This document shows positions 32,241 to 42,465 of a stretch of DNA of 64,000 nt, piece after piece. The stretch spans positions 5,942,829-6,006,828 of the forward strand of contig JAJEKV010000041.1 of NCBI GenBank assembly GCA_021234155.1, read 5' to 3'. The DNA is from Isoetes taiwanensis (lineage: Eukaryota; Streptophyta; Lycopodiopsida; Isoetales; Isoetaceae). The translations under genes were made by a program, and so were the position numbers. The notes below the pieces were generated by a model. It worked only from the letters and a program-made list of their open reading frames with translations. It made no database searches and had not been told where the DNA came from. Positions within the stretch are counted from its first letter, which is position 1, and every line of letters starts with the position of its first letter.

Positions 32241-32564
32241 ATGGCAAGGTGGGAGGCGCATAACGATATTACCGTGGAGCACCGGGTGAGAACGATTGAA
32301 GGCGACACCGACCTAAGAGCCGCATTAATCAAGCCCCCTCCACCAAAGCCCAAGCCTCCCCGAGCACCAGGGGAAGAAGCGGAACAAGAAGAAGAAGTGG
32401 AAGACGGGGCACTCAAGGAGATCCGCCACTTCCGTAAGAGTTACTTGACTCGATTCCCCCGCCGTTCCGCGTTTGGTCCGAAGTCATACAAGAATACAAA
32501 CACGCATTACGCGCGCGATGACGAGATGCCGCTATGTTTACAAGAGGGCGCCGGGCGCATATAG
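32241..32564 (+). CDS. Chromovirus ORF fragment, unknown
   Basis: MARWEAHNDITVEHRVRTIE begins a 107-residue frame with a proline/lysine segment (IKPPPPKPKPPRAPG), an acidic stretch (EEAEQEEEVEDG) and a basic region (HFRKSYLTRFPRRSAF). The frame is open for 17 codons upstream of the ATG. It is probably the C-terminal part of the same protein as the H3-mimic frame after a frameshift. No domain recognised. Confidence 0.4.
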   Translation: MARWEAHNDITVEHRVRTIEGDTDLRAALIKPPPPKPKPPRAPGEEAEQEEEVEDGALKEIRHFRKSYLTRFPRRSAFGPKSYKNTNTHYARDDEMPLCLQEGAGRI

Positions 32565-32810
32565 TAAAGCATTTTGAAGATTCAACTACCGCGACGGCAC
32601 GCCAAGAGGGTTACCCTCATGAGGCAGGATATGTATCTTGCCAGGCACATCAAGGGTGAACGACCTTGAGTTTTGTAAATAACTGGGAAATTTTGTTAAT
32701 ATAAAGAAAATTTTGTGTAAATAAAGTGTCAAACCTTGTTTAAATAGGTCAAGATATCGATCCCTAGCTTTTGTTTTAATTAAATTAGAGTTTTGAGCAA
32801 AATTGAGACG

Positions 32811-33080
32811 ATGTCTCACACGTCGCGCCAGGACAGATTTCTACATTTTAGAAATCGGGCCGGGCTATAACGCGGTGAGACCATGCCCAAAAATGCCCAA
32901 AACAGCTCCAAATCGACCAAGTAAGGGGTCAATTCTGCCTAACTCGATGAGTTTAGTGGAATTACAGCCTTAGATCACCTAAATTGAGTAATCCTAGCCC
33001 AATTAGGACCCATGTCTCTCACATCGCGCCAGGACAGATTTCTACATTTTAGAAATCGGGCTGGGCGCAACGTGTGAGAC
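32811..33080 (+). repeat. Nested hairpin pair 2 (two copies)
   Basis: Copies at 32811-32882 and 33011-33080 repeat the hairpins at 30947-31199: outer tctcacac/gtgtgaga, words cgcgccaggacag, and a core gatttcta-catt-ttagaaatc. Both lie upstream of the second TATA box. The arrangement copies that of unit 1. Confidence 0.85.
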
Positions 33081-33259
33081 CTCGTACCATTTCTTCACCA
33101 AATGATCTCCAAGTTGTACAATAGGTTCAGTAGTTGTCCTTAGCATGCTCAAACCCTAGAAATAGTCTTCAAACTTGCAATTGCATCCCTTAATAGGTCA
33201 GAATTGCCTAATTTCAGTAAATTCTAGGCCACCCAAAAATTAGGGTTTCCCCCTTTTTC

Positions 33260-33267
33260 TATAAATA
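33260..33267 (+). promoter_or_regulatory. TATA box of internal transcription unit 2
   Basis: tctataaataag lies 115 bp upstream of ATG 33382. The leader contains ggcgatctttcagctccc and ggcgctt, matching words of the unit 1 leader. Spacing of TATA, leader and ATG is the same as in unit 1. Confidence 0.6.
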
Positions 33268-33381
33268 AGTCCCCCATTTCTCAATTGGCACCCTGCAAAT
33301 TTGCTCCCCACTGCTTAGGCGATCTTTCAGCTCCCTGAGGCGCTTCTGCATCCGTTTGATACTCCCTTCTTTGCTAGATCA

Positions 33382-34819
33382 ATGGCTACTGCTGATTTTG
33401 GGCGATGGTACAGCGCCAGTGCCCATGCTACTGAGGCGGATGTCAACGACATCTTCCAAGTCTTTGTGAAAGAAATTGACATCCAAGCTACGTTAAATGC
33501 AACCCCAGCATATAGGCAGGTGCTAGCAGAATTTCAGGCTAGGGTAGGACCCTCCCTTGTCCAAGTCCCCCCTTGCATAGGATACTTCGTTCCCCGCCCG
33601 TCCCTTCAAGCAGCCTTGGGCGATGTCCCCAACATCGCCAAGTACTTGACTAACAAGGCGCAGAGGGTCGCTCGACTACATGGTCCCCGACAGCCAACAG
33701 ACCAAGTACTTCTCTTACACCGCCCTAGCCATCTTCTTATCCCACCGCCGAGAACCCGATGGGGGCAACCTCTATCCCTCCGATGGAGGTAGACCCCATA
33801 GCAAAGGCAAGAGGAAGAGCAAATGTTGTTGCAAAGATCAACAGAATGAGGAAGCAAGAGAGGATGAAGAAGAGTCGGACGACGAAGGATACACCGAGAG
33901 CTCGACTCGCACGAAGAACGGCGCCAAGGAGAGCGGGGAGCTGATCAATTTCGAAAGCCAGCAGGTGGCATCGAGTTGCTCCCCACCGGGCTAGGCATCA
34001 CAAGCCTAGCCCCTATCATCATCGACGGAGAGGAGTATCTACTCCTCGGCGACATCCGTAACCTTCCCGAATGCAGGGAGAGGGAGCTCAGTTGGATTTA
34101 ATCGCTTCCACCACAAGCTGGCAGACCGACATGGACGACTTCATCGTCCGGGGAGCCTCAGACTTCCCGCTTCAAGTGAGGGAGTCCGACACCTACACAG
34201 GGGAGACGACCTCCGATATCCAGGCCTACAGCAGCATCAGGCAATTGATGGACGAGCGGGAGCTGCCAACAGAGGAGGAGTTCCTCGCCCTCCAAGAACA
34301 GATGGGGATCCGTGGGAAGACCACGAGCATCCTAATGCCGGGTCCTTCGATATCACCCCTGCCAAAAGGAGAAGGAATCGACCTCAGGAGGCTCGACCGC
34401 ACAATTGAAGACTACAGGGAGCTCACCGAAGTTGAGGTCGACGAGTACGCTGGGCGGCACAGAGCTGGAGGCCAAACAAGCGGAGAAGCTTCGGCGACAC
34501 ACAACGATTGTGTCGCCAGTACTACTTGCCGCCGATGAATGGGAGAATAGCGGTAATTCACCGCAAGTTCAGTCCCAGAGGCGAAGAAGGAGTGTTTATG
34601 CTGATTGCACTCTCAGGCTTCGGCAGGCATGCTCGAATAGCAACAAATGTCGACTATGCTGTCTTAGTCAAGAGGGCAATGGCACTCGACCTCTTCGACT
34701 TCGCCATACCCCACCGACGCCAGCGAGATTATAATGGATCATGCCCCTTACATCCGACCGCAGGTAGAAGACCCGTGAGAGCCATCCAGTGGAGGCTCGC
34801 CAAAGAAGCATCATCGTGA
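33382..34819 (+). pseudogene. Second extra chromovirus ORF, frameshifted, unknown function
   Basis: ATG 33382 opens MATADFGRWYSASAHATEAD followed by VNDIFQVFVKEIDIQATLNA. The frame degenerates at about 33670 and continues in another (SQQTKYFSYTALAIFLSHRR from 33689), then in others with basic (RMRKQERMKK) or acidic (REDEEESDDEGY) character. A further frame, 34071-34538, encodes MQGEGAQLDLIAS and then TEEEFLALQEQM. After 34500 an end segment reads MNGRIAVIHRKFSPRGEEGV and FGRHARIATNVDYAVLVKRA. I know of no gypsy domain like this. Its location between leader and gag and its own TATA box suggest an accessory gene. At least three frameshifts are needed to join the pieces. Confidence 0.45.
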
Positions 34820-35099
34820 ACTTGGGTCACTTTCGGTAGGGACGGCCCAAGTTAAGAAGTTTCTTGAAGACAACCCGCCTTACCCACGCGATTTCAAGAC
34901 TAGTTAGACTCTTTGATCCCGGAGACTTTTGTATCTAAAATATTATATGATATATAAATACAATTACGCTGACTTTAAATGTTTTGTTGATGTATTTTGC
35001 CCCACAATTATACCAACAAACATAAACAATGCAAGAGAACAAATGGAACTAATCATATAGCCATGAATTGCTTGTGTATGCAGCCCGCAGAGGCCTAAA

Positions 35100-36450
35100 C
35101 GCTAGTGGGAACGACATAAATCGCGAGACCTTATAGAAGAACAAACCCCGCCTGCACCCCCGGCAAGAAGGAACCTATTTGAAGATAGGGAACCCATGAC
35201 CCCAGAGGAGGAGATAGCCCAGATGAGGACAGACCTGGAGCAGATAAAGGCATTACCGTCCGCAAGCAAAGGGAGTGGGTTCTGGTGGGCAATGCTCGCT
35301 TGCCGCAAGCATCAGCTCTGAGGGAAGGAAGGGACAAGAAGAGGAGCAAGAGAAGGAGATCCCCAACCGAATCTTCCGACTCAAGTTCGACTCAGACCGA
35401 CTCGAGGAAGAGGAAGAATGTGCTCGTGAACCAACAGAGGGAAGGCAGAGGAACACCCCAGAGGGACTATTAAAGAGATACCGTGGCCTCCGACTACCGT
35501 AAGAAGGTAGATTCCGCGACCGGGCAATGTATGGAAGGTCTGGAATCGGAACAGTTCTCGGGGAGAACAGTCGATTGGAAGCAGAGGCATGGCTGGGACT
35601 AAATGAGCGAAAGTATGGAAATGCTTATGGCATGAAGGATAAGGACAAAGGCAGAGTTGCAACAGCCAACTTGAAAGGAGCCGCCGGATTTGGTGGAAGG
35701 GTTATGCAAAGGCACACGGCTTAAGCGGGTGGATGCTTGTAAGTTCGAAAAGTTTGCTAAAGCCTTCAAGCGCCATTACGCTCCGAGGGAACATAAGTCC
35801 AAAGATGATGCCAGCAGTTTTACAAAGTTACTTACAAGGCAACAAATCGCCCGTAAATATACGAGAGGAATTCATGAGGCTAAGGTCAGATGTGCCGGGT
35901 TGGGAGAGAAGCATGCAAAGAGAAAGCTATATTGAGGGGTGAATGAGGAGATCCGCGAAGTTTGTGAGGGCAATAAACCCTAGGACAAGATCGTGTTTTA
36001 ATCCAAGGCTATAAGCTTGCAGGGTCGAGGACCTCGTAATAGCGGGCACAAGCAAAGAAGATTTCCGTGATAAAGGCAAGGCGACAGAAGCTATAGCCCT
36101 GTGGCAGCTAGCCCAGTCCAAGCCTAGAGCCCCATATGGTGGGAACCAGGGGGAAGCAAAGGAGAGAAGAAGCGTGTGTCCTTCAAGGACAAGCAGAGAG
36201 GTCAAACTACTCCAAAGCAAAGGTAATCCTTTTGCAAGCGATGCCCAAGGAAAAGAGGCAGGAGTGCATAGAAAAGCAAATGTGCTTCGTGTGCTTCCAG
36301 CAAAGCCATAGGACAAAGAAACCGCCTTTACGCCATGAGTGCAGCTCGAAGCGGAGTTGGGAGATTGGGACGCCGTCCGGGTCCGACGACGACGGGCCGA
36401 AGAGGCCCGCGACTACATTCGTGGTGAGTGTCACATCTTTGCCGCAATAG
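35100..36450 (+). pseudogene. gag: Chromovirus gag, frameshifted
   Basis: Pieces in different frames give a recognisable capsid/nucleocapsid: a helical start (PMTPEEEIAQMRTDLEQIKA), an Arg/Ser/Lys-rich stretch (KKRSKRRRSPTESSDSSS at 35336-35390), the retrotransposon gag core (FEKFAKAFKRHYAPREHKSK at 35748, then REEFMRLRSDVPGWERSM near 35870-35920), and a knuckle-like CFVCFQQSH in a segment ending at about 36450. The order and motifs fit Ty3/gypsy gag. At least four frameshifts prevent translation. Confidence 0.75.
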
Positions 36451-36559
36451 ATACAGAGAAAGCAGAGAGCCAAGATAAGGTAATTTCCAAGAGGGAAGGC
36501 CAAAGCTAAGTCCTTCATAGTCTTGATAGACTCGTGAAGTAGCCATAACTTTGCATCCC

Positions 36560-36835
36560 CTGCAATGGTTCAGATGTGAAGTTGAAGCCGCTTAAAGTCA
36601 AAGCCAAGACCCGTTGTTTTAGCAAGTGGTGTAGTAAGCGCGACGGGCGGGCAAGAGAATTAACTTCGACATCGACTTGCCGTGGATTAATATCCGATGG
36701 GGCAGAAGTAATGGGCATTGGAAAGTATGACTTGATCATAGGAATGGAGTACCTCAACAAAGCAGGGCCATTATCGATCGTGGAAAAGCGGAAGGTGACC
36801 TTCCCAACGCCCGACGGCAAAGATCATTGAGATAA
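36560..36835 (+). pseudogene. pol: Chromovirus aspartic protease region
   Basis: The frame at 36576-36830 contains GIGKYDLIIGMEYLNKAGPL, which matches the conserved region after the active site in gypsy proteases (typically IIGMDWL). The DSG/DTG active-site box is not visible in frame. Confidence 0.65.
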
Positions 36836-37159
36836 CAGTAAGCAAGTTGCTCCCATCATGCAAGGTGTATGTCTTCTAAACTACTGTTCAAGTGCATCAA
36901 GAGTGAGCAAGTGGCATACATCTTCAAGCTCGAGATTAATGAGCCGGAATCGGAAGGAAGCAAAGAAGACAAGGTGCTCAAAGAAGTTGCCGGGCAAGTA
37001 GCTAAGCTGATCACGGAGTTCCATGATCTCTTTCCGTGATGAGATCAAGCAGCCCTCCTTATAGGGGAGTCGAAAAGCGAGATAGCACTCGAACCAGAAC
37101 AAAGCCAACAAGCAAGGCTCCATATAGAATGACAACGCAGGAGTTATCGGAGTGAAGAA

Positions 37160-38560
37160 GCAGCTATGAGGAGTCGCCGACCTAGGTTTCATTAGACCTA
37201 GTGTCTCGCCGCTTGGAGCCCATTCTTTTTTGTCAAGAAGAAGGATGGATCTTTGAGAATGTGCATAGACTATAGACGCTTTGAATAAGCACACCATTAA
37301 GAACAAGTATGCGCCTTCCAAGATCGACGACTTGATGGATCAGCTCCAAGGTGCAAAAGATCTTCTCCAAAATCGACTTAAGGTCAGGTTATCATCGATC
37401 AGGATAAAGGAAGAAGATATCCATAAGACCGCCTTCGTAACGCCGGTATGGGCATTATGAGTTCACTGTGAATGGCTTTCGGCTTATCAAATGTTCTCCC
37501 AACGCTCATGAGACTCATGAACGATATCTCTTCAGGAGTTCCCCGGACACCTTTGTGATTGTTTTCTTTGATGACATTTTGGTGTATAGCAGATCCCTTG
37601 AAGAGCACGCATAACACTTGAGAAGAGTGCTAGAGAAGTTGAAGAGGCACCCGCTTGTAACGCCAAGTTGTCGGCGCCACTTCGCAAATGTAGAAGGTGG
37701 AATACCTTGGTCATGTGATCTCGCCAGAAGGCATCTCAACGGACCCCGCCAAGATTGAAGCCGCCATTCAGTGGGGCTACCAAGAATGTGCATGAAGTCG
37801 AAGTTTCCTCGGCCTAGCAGTGGTACTACAGAAGTTCGTGGAAGAACTTTTGCTAAGATAGCAGCCCCGCTAATGACCGACAAAGGGCGTAGAAGGTGAA
37901 AGATTGGGTAGAGCATTGGCACAAGAAAGCCCAAAAGGGGTTTGAATTGTTGAAGGAAGTTTTAACAACAGCCCCTGGGCCTTAACCCCTCACGGACCGG
38001 AGAAAGATAAGCCGGGTAGCAACAGATGGTAGTAAGATAGCTATTGTGTGCAAAGTGTTTATGCAAGAAGGGCGGTGGTGGCGTATGATTCCGTGAAGAT
38101 GAACGACGCCGAGACGCCGCCACCCAACGCACGATCAGGAATTGCTTGCAGCTTGTCGTGGCATTAAGAATATGGAGGCACTACCTTTGGGAAGGAAGTT
38201 CCAGCTTGGATACGCACCACCAGAGCCTCCAATATGTATTCACGCAACCACACCCTCAACCCGAGGGTAGAAGGTGGATGGAGTTCCTTGAAGAGTACGA
38301 CTTTTGATATAGTCTACAAGCCGTGGAAGCTCAATGTGGTAGCATATGCTTTCAAGGCATCCCCCGACAACTAGAGTGCATTGCAACGCAATTTCGACGA
38401 TATCCAGCCGACTTTGGTAAGAGGATTGAAGAGTCCTTGCCAACGGACGGGATTTCAAGGAAGTATGGGCAAGTCTCTAGGGAGGCTAGAAATGATAAGG
38501 AGCGGGAGGCCTTTAAGCATTTTAAGAAGGAAGGCAACCTCGTTATACCATAAGAACAAG
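37160..38560 (+). pseudogene. pol: Chromovirus reverse transcriptase and RNase H, frameshifted
   Basis: Across frames the translation shows [67 protein letters not shown] (the FDD catalytic box) and then RNase H and connection pieces ALRIWRHYL, EFLEEYDF and REAFKHFKKEGN. This is the standard gypsy order. More than ten indels interrupt it. It is clearly related to the minus-strand element at 60.9-64 kb, which shares many of these strings. Confidence 0.85.
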
Positions 38561-38639
38561 TTGTGCTGCACTAATCATCGTGTAAGGAAATTGATCCTCC
38601 ACGACACGCGACAAACAGCCCAATAGCCGGCCATGCGGG

Positions 38640-40105
38640 ATTCATGAAAACATATTTCAAAGTACGCAGCAGCCTATTATTGGCCGTGAATGAAGAAGGT
38701 GTAGCTCGCTACATCAAGGAATGCCAGCCTATGTCACAGACAAAGGCGAGGGCCAATTCTGTGGGCATTGAGCCATTAGCGGTGCCAAACGCTAAGTGGG
38801 AGGTAATCAAGATGGACTTCATCACGTGACTCCCAAGGACAAAGAAGAGGGAAGGATGCCTTGATGGTAGTGGTCGACAAGTTGTCTAAGATGGCACATT
38901 TTGTGCCTTGCGTGACCACGATACAGCCTATGGATACAAAGAAAGCTCTTCACCAAAGAGATCTTCGTGCTTCATGGCATGCCAAGTGAGATCATCTCCC
39001 CATGTGGATCCAAGTTCATGAGTGCCTTTGGCAAGACCTCTTTGCGACGATCCGCACGGCTATCCATGAGCACCCAAGATATCATCCATCGATGGATGGC
39101 CAAACATCGGAGCGGACCAACAGATTTTAGAGGACATGCTATGAAACTATGTCCGAATAAGCAAAGTATGTGGGAAGAATTTATTCACTTGGTGGAGTTT
39201 GCATACAATAGCACCAAGCAGAATCATCCCAAATGTCGCCGCTTATGATCAATTACGGCTATCGCTGTTTAACTCCGCATAATTTGGCACAACCCCGCGG
39301 TCAAAAGTGGAAGTTTCGCAGCAGATGTTGGGGCGGATATGCAAAGCAGCCTTGTGGAGGAGGTTCGTGGTTATCCGCTAGCAAAAGAAGAAGTCGTCAA
39401 GAGCATCGCCGACAAGCATCGAAAAAGAAGAGAGTTCAAAGTTGGAGATGATGTTTGGCTCAAGATCAAGGTGAAGCAGCTAAGCTCGTGGATTGGGAAT
39501 TGCAAGAAGCTTGCTCCAAGGTGGGCTGGTCCTTCGTAATAGTCGAGAAAGTAGGTAATCAAGCCTACAAGCTAGACTTGCCAAAGACACCTAAAGATTC
39601 ATAAGGTCTTCCACGTGAGTTTGTTGAAGAAGCATACCCCAAATCCGCATTTAAGTCTTGATTCGCCAACGTTGTTGGAAATGACGAGGAGGAGCAACTG
39701 GAAATAGTTCCGCACTGATTCTTGATAAAGCTTTCAAGAAAACGAGGAGATCGAATTCCTCCAAAGATTTGGTCAAGTGGAAACACTTACCGCTGGAAGA
39801 CGCGACGCGGGTACTTAAGAAAGATTTAGTAAAGCAAAGATCCACAATTTATGGAGCAATGGGACGCAAGGTCATCTCCCAAGAAATCGCCCGTGCATGT
39901 CGATTTGTGTAGGTTAATTCTTGTGTAGTTAAGATTAATCTACACGATACAACCCACGCTTTTAGTATGGGTCGCATGCGTTGTTACCGATGATGGGACC
40001 ACTACTACGGTGATCTCTAGGGCGTGGTGTAATGTCAATGTAGGCATGACCGCATTTCCGCTTGGGCGAGTGGAAGATAGATTAGAAAGTCTACTGTCCC
40101 ACTAA
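38640..40105 (+). pseudogene. pol: Chromovirus integrase, chromodomain-like segment and C-terminal extension
   Basis: Visible pieces: FMKTYFKVRS (zinc-finger end), VPNAKWEVIKMDFIT (first catalytic Asp), HGMPSEI (before the second Asp), AYNSTKQNHPK, DDVWLKIKVKQLSSW and CKKLAPRWAGPS (GPY/F region), then KKTRRSNSSKDLVKWKHLPL (chromodomain-like LVKWKHLP at 39770-39795). A conserved tail follows: VTDDG...SRAWCNVNVGMTA (39983-40060), ending at TAA 40103. The same tail occurs in the minus-strand element. Many indels. Confidence 0.8.
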
Positions 40106-40773
40106 GTAGACGACCTCGAGAGAAAGGAGGTCATGAAGGAATGCATTGATAGGGAAAGCACCTTTAGCCCCATATATGCTTTGATAGGAGGAATCTATCC
40201 TTCATACCCCACGCGAGAAGGATATCCTCCACACCGGGCAACTAGAGGTGTAGGCACGAGCGCATATAGGCATATAGGGCGCCCGCTCCGCGGCCATAAT
40301 GGAAGATTCACCCTCTTCCTACGCCGGAGATTAGCCATGCATCCATGTAGATAGGTGGGGGTGGTCACCATATAACCAAAATTTTATTTAATAATTAAAT
40401 GGTACTAACGTAGTGTCGACCGGCAGCCAAGAGAGAGAGCCCTGAGGGCAAGGAGGTTCAAGTTATTTAAGACTTGCAACACAAATTTTGTTGGAATGTG
40501 TTGCAAGGAATGAAGAGGACCCTGACGTTAATTTTAAATTTTGATAAACTTAATTGTAATGTTAAGTGAATTTTGGAGTAACTGCTAGTAATGTTGTGAA
40601 TTGATAAGTTATTTTATAATATAATAATGTGATAATGTCATAAAAATATTACCCTTAAAGTAATTTTAATAAATGTGTAGGAATTAGAGTAGTAATCGAT
40701 GTATCAAGTTGTTGCAAAAGTTAGGTTGATCCCAAGGTGGAGATCCACCATGTCATGGACAAAGATCATTTCA

Positions 40774-40785
40774 AGGTGGGGAGAA
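40774..40785 (+). other. Polypurine tract of the chromovirus
   Basis: aaggtggggagaa is a purine run directly before the 3' LTR start TGTGACGTTCC, as needed for plus-strand priming. The minus-strand element has the near-identical aaggaggggagaa. Confidence 0.8.
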
Positions 40786-42460
40786 TGTGACGTTCCAAAG
40801 ACCGTGATACCTACGTGATCGATATACCGCATCGCCTCGGCCACGCTGCGCATTACGCCACACCCAAACCGACGGTACACTAGCGGTAGCCAGTGAGTAG
40901 CCCTAGGGGCAACTTGCCGTAAATATGTGTAACTATTAATGTGCACATTTTCCAATGTACACATTAATGTGGGCACACATTTCCAAGTGGACACTTCAAT
41001 CCAAGTGGGCCACACCCATAGGTGCAATTAATGTGCACATTTTCCAATGTACACATTAATGTGGGCACACATTTCCATGTGTGCACATTTGGCCACCTAG
41101 CCCTTAAAAGCAAGTGGGCCCATTTCCAATTATCCCACATGCCAAAAGGGGATAATTGGAAACCCTAACTAACCCCTTGTCTATATAGGGTAGGAAACCC
41201 TAACTAGCCCAATTTTCGATTTTAGGCTTTTGAGTAATCCTCGCTTTTTGGCTGCAACAAATTAAAACCGCATCCCGCACTCGACCGGGAGAATTGCATC
41301 CTTAGTTTTCTCTAGATTCGAAGCGCCAGCCAGGATGGTCGAGCTCAGTCGAGGAGGCCCTCAAGGATCGGTATTTGGCCAATTAGATAGTCTAAACCCT
41401 ATTTTAGTCATTGTATCAAGAGGGTTTAGCCTATTAGATTGGCCATAGCAGTTCTCTAGATCTCTAGATAGTGATTCTAACCAAAGAACCTAACTCTATG
41501 TTGTAGATTAGATCTTATTCTTTAGTTCTTCCGTGATGTATATGGATGATGTATCTCTATGAACTCCTTGTATTGGGAAGGGGGTAGAGACCTAAAGCTT
41601 TGTAGTCGATGCTCCTAGAGTAGCCTCTCTAGCACCCCTCAGAAGTTGCGGGTCAGGCACAAGAGCCACACCTGGTTGTGGGTGAAGGGGCCGACCGGGC
41701 TTATAAGGAGGTTCGTGGTTCGACTCTTGAACGATTCCTATGGTGTGTTAGTGCTACCGGGATCATTGTGACTAGGTCTAATGGCTTGCCACCTGCGGTG
41801 GGCAAGGCATGGGCTCGACACTCGTGGAGGTGGTGAATATGACCTTCCATTGAGTTCAAGTCAATACGGCAAAGGGCCCTCTAGTCACCTTGAGTCAAAG
41901 ATGTAGATCTCTCGAGGGAGAGATCCCCACCGCCCCATCTGGAACCGGGAGATGCAACCCGTGATATAGCCCCTTGGCTATGCATCCCGCTGGCTACGGG
42001 GCCAGTCCCAACACTTTTCAGCCTACTCGCAAAGTGTGCATGGGGAGGGGCGGATGGAGTGGACAACCCTAAGCCATGCTCATATGCCGCCCAAATCCAT
42101 TGCCATGAATTGCCTCAAGACCGACTGAGACCCAAGCCGCCACCATCCCTTGAGTCCGAGCCTTGGGTAGGATTCCCTATGTGATGTGCCGATCTTTGTC
42201 TATGCAGATATGTGGAGGACCATCCTTCGTGATGGTCATATGATGTTGATGTATGTGCTAACCGACATGTATGTTTACGCCAAGCAGCCTAGGTAGGCCC
42301 CGAGGGAGACGGTGTAATGACCCTTCCACTCTTCCCACCGGAACCCGCCACGGTTGCAAAGGTGTCATGTGGAGGGCCCCCAGATAGCATGGAGCTGGTA
42401 TGGGGATGAACTCCTGGTTGTATACGGTGAGTGCACCGTATACGAGTAGGGGACGTCACA
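40786..42460 (+). repeat. 3' LTR of the 13.4 kb chromovirus
   Basis: It begins TGTGACGTTCC and ends GGGGACGTCACA, giving TG...CA ends with short inverted repeats TGTGACGT/ACGTCACA. Alignment with the 5' LTR shows identical blocks of up to about 240 bases (for example around 40929-41168) separated by clusters of small indels, mostly at CG- or GG-rich sites. Confidence 0.9.
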
Positions 42461-42465
42461 GTATC

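Larger units (their letters stand above)
29085..42460 (+). mobile_element. Ty3/gypsy chromovirus, 13.4 kb, with extra ORFs between leader and gag
   Basis: Order: 5' LTR (29085-30741), initiator tRNA primer site (30745-30755), two TATA-bearing internal units (30.9-34.8 kb) that are not part of a standard gypsy layout, gag (35.1-36.45 kb), protease, reverse transcriptase, RNase H, integrase and chromodomain-like region (36.5-40.1 kb), polypurine tract (40774-40785) and 3' LTR (40786-42460). Target-site candidates are ATATC (29080-29084) and GTATC (42461-42465), a 5-bp duplication with one change. Coding regions carry many frameshifts. The LTRs are identical over long AT-rich stretches, so the insertion is probably fairly young. 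Confidence 0.9.

Noticed and set aside
31698-32282. 194-residue open frame on the minus strand
   Set aside because: It is antisense to the Arg/Lys-rich frame of the chromovirus; GC-rich sequence leaves the opposite strand open by composition.
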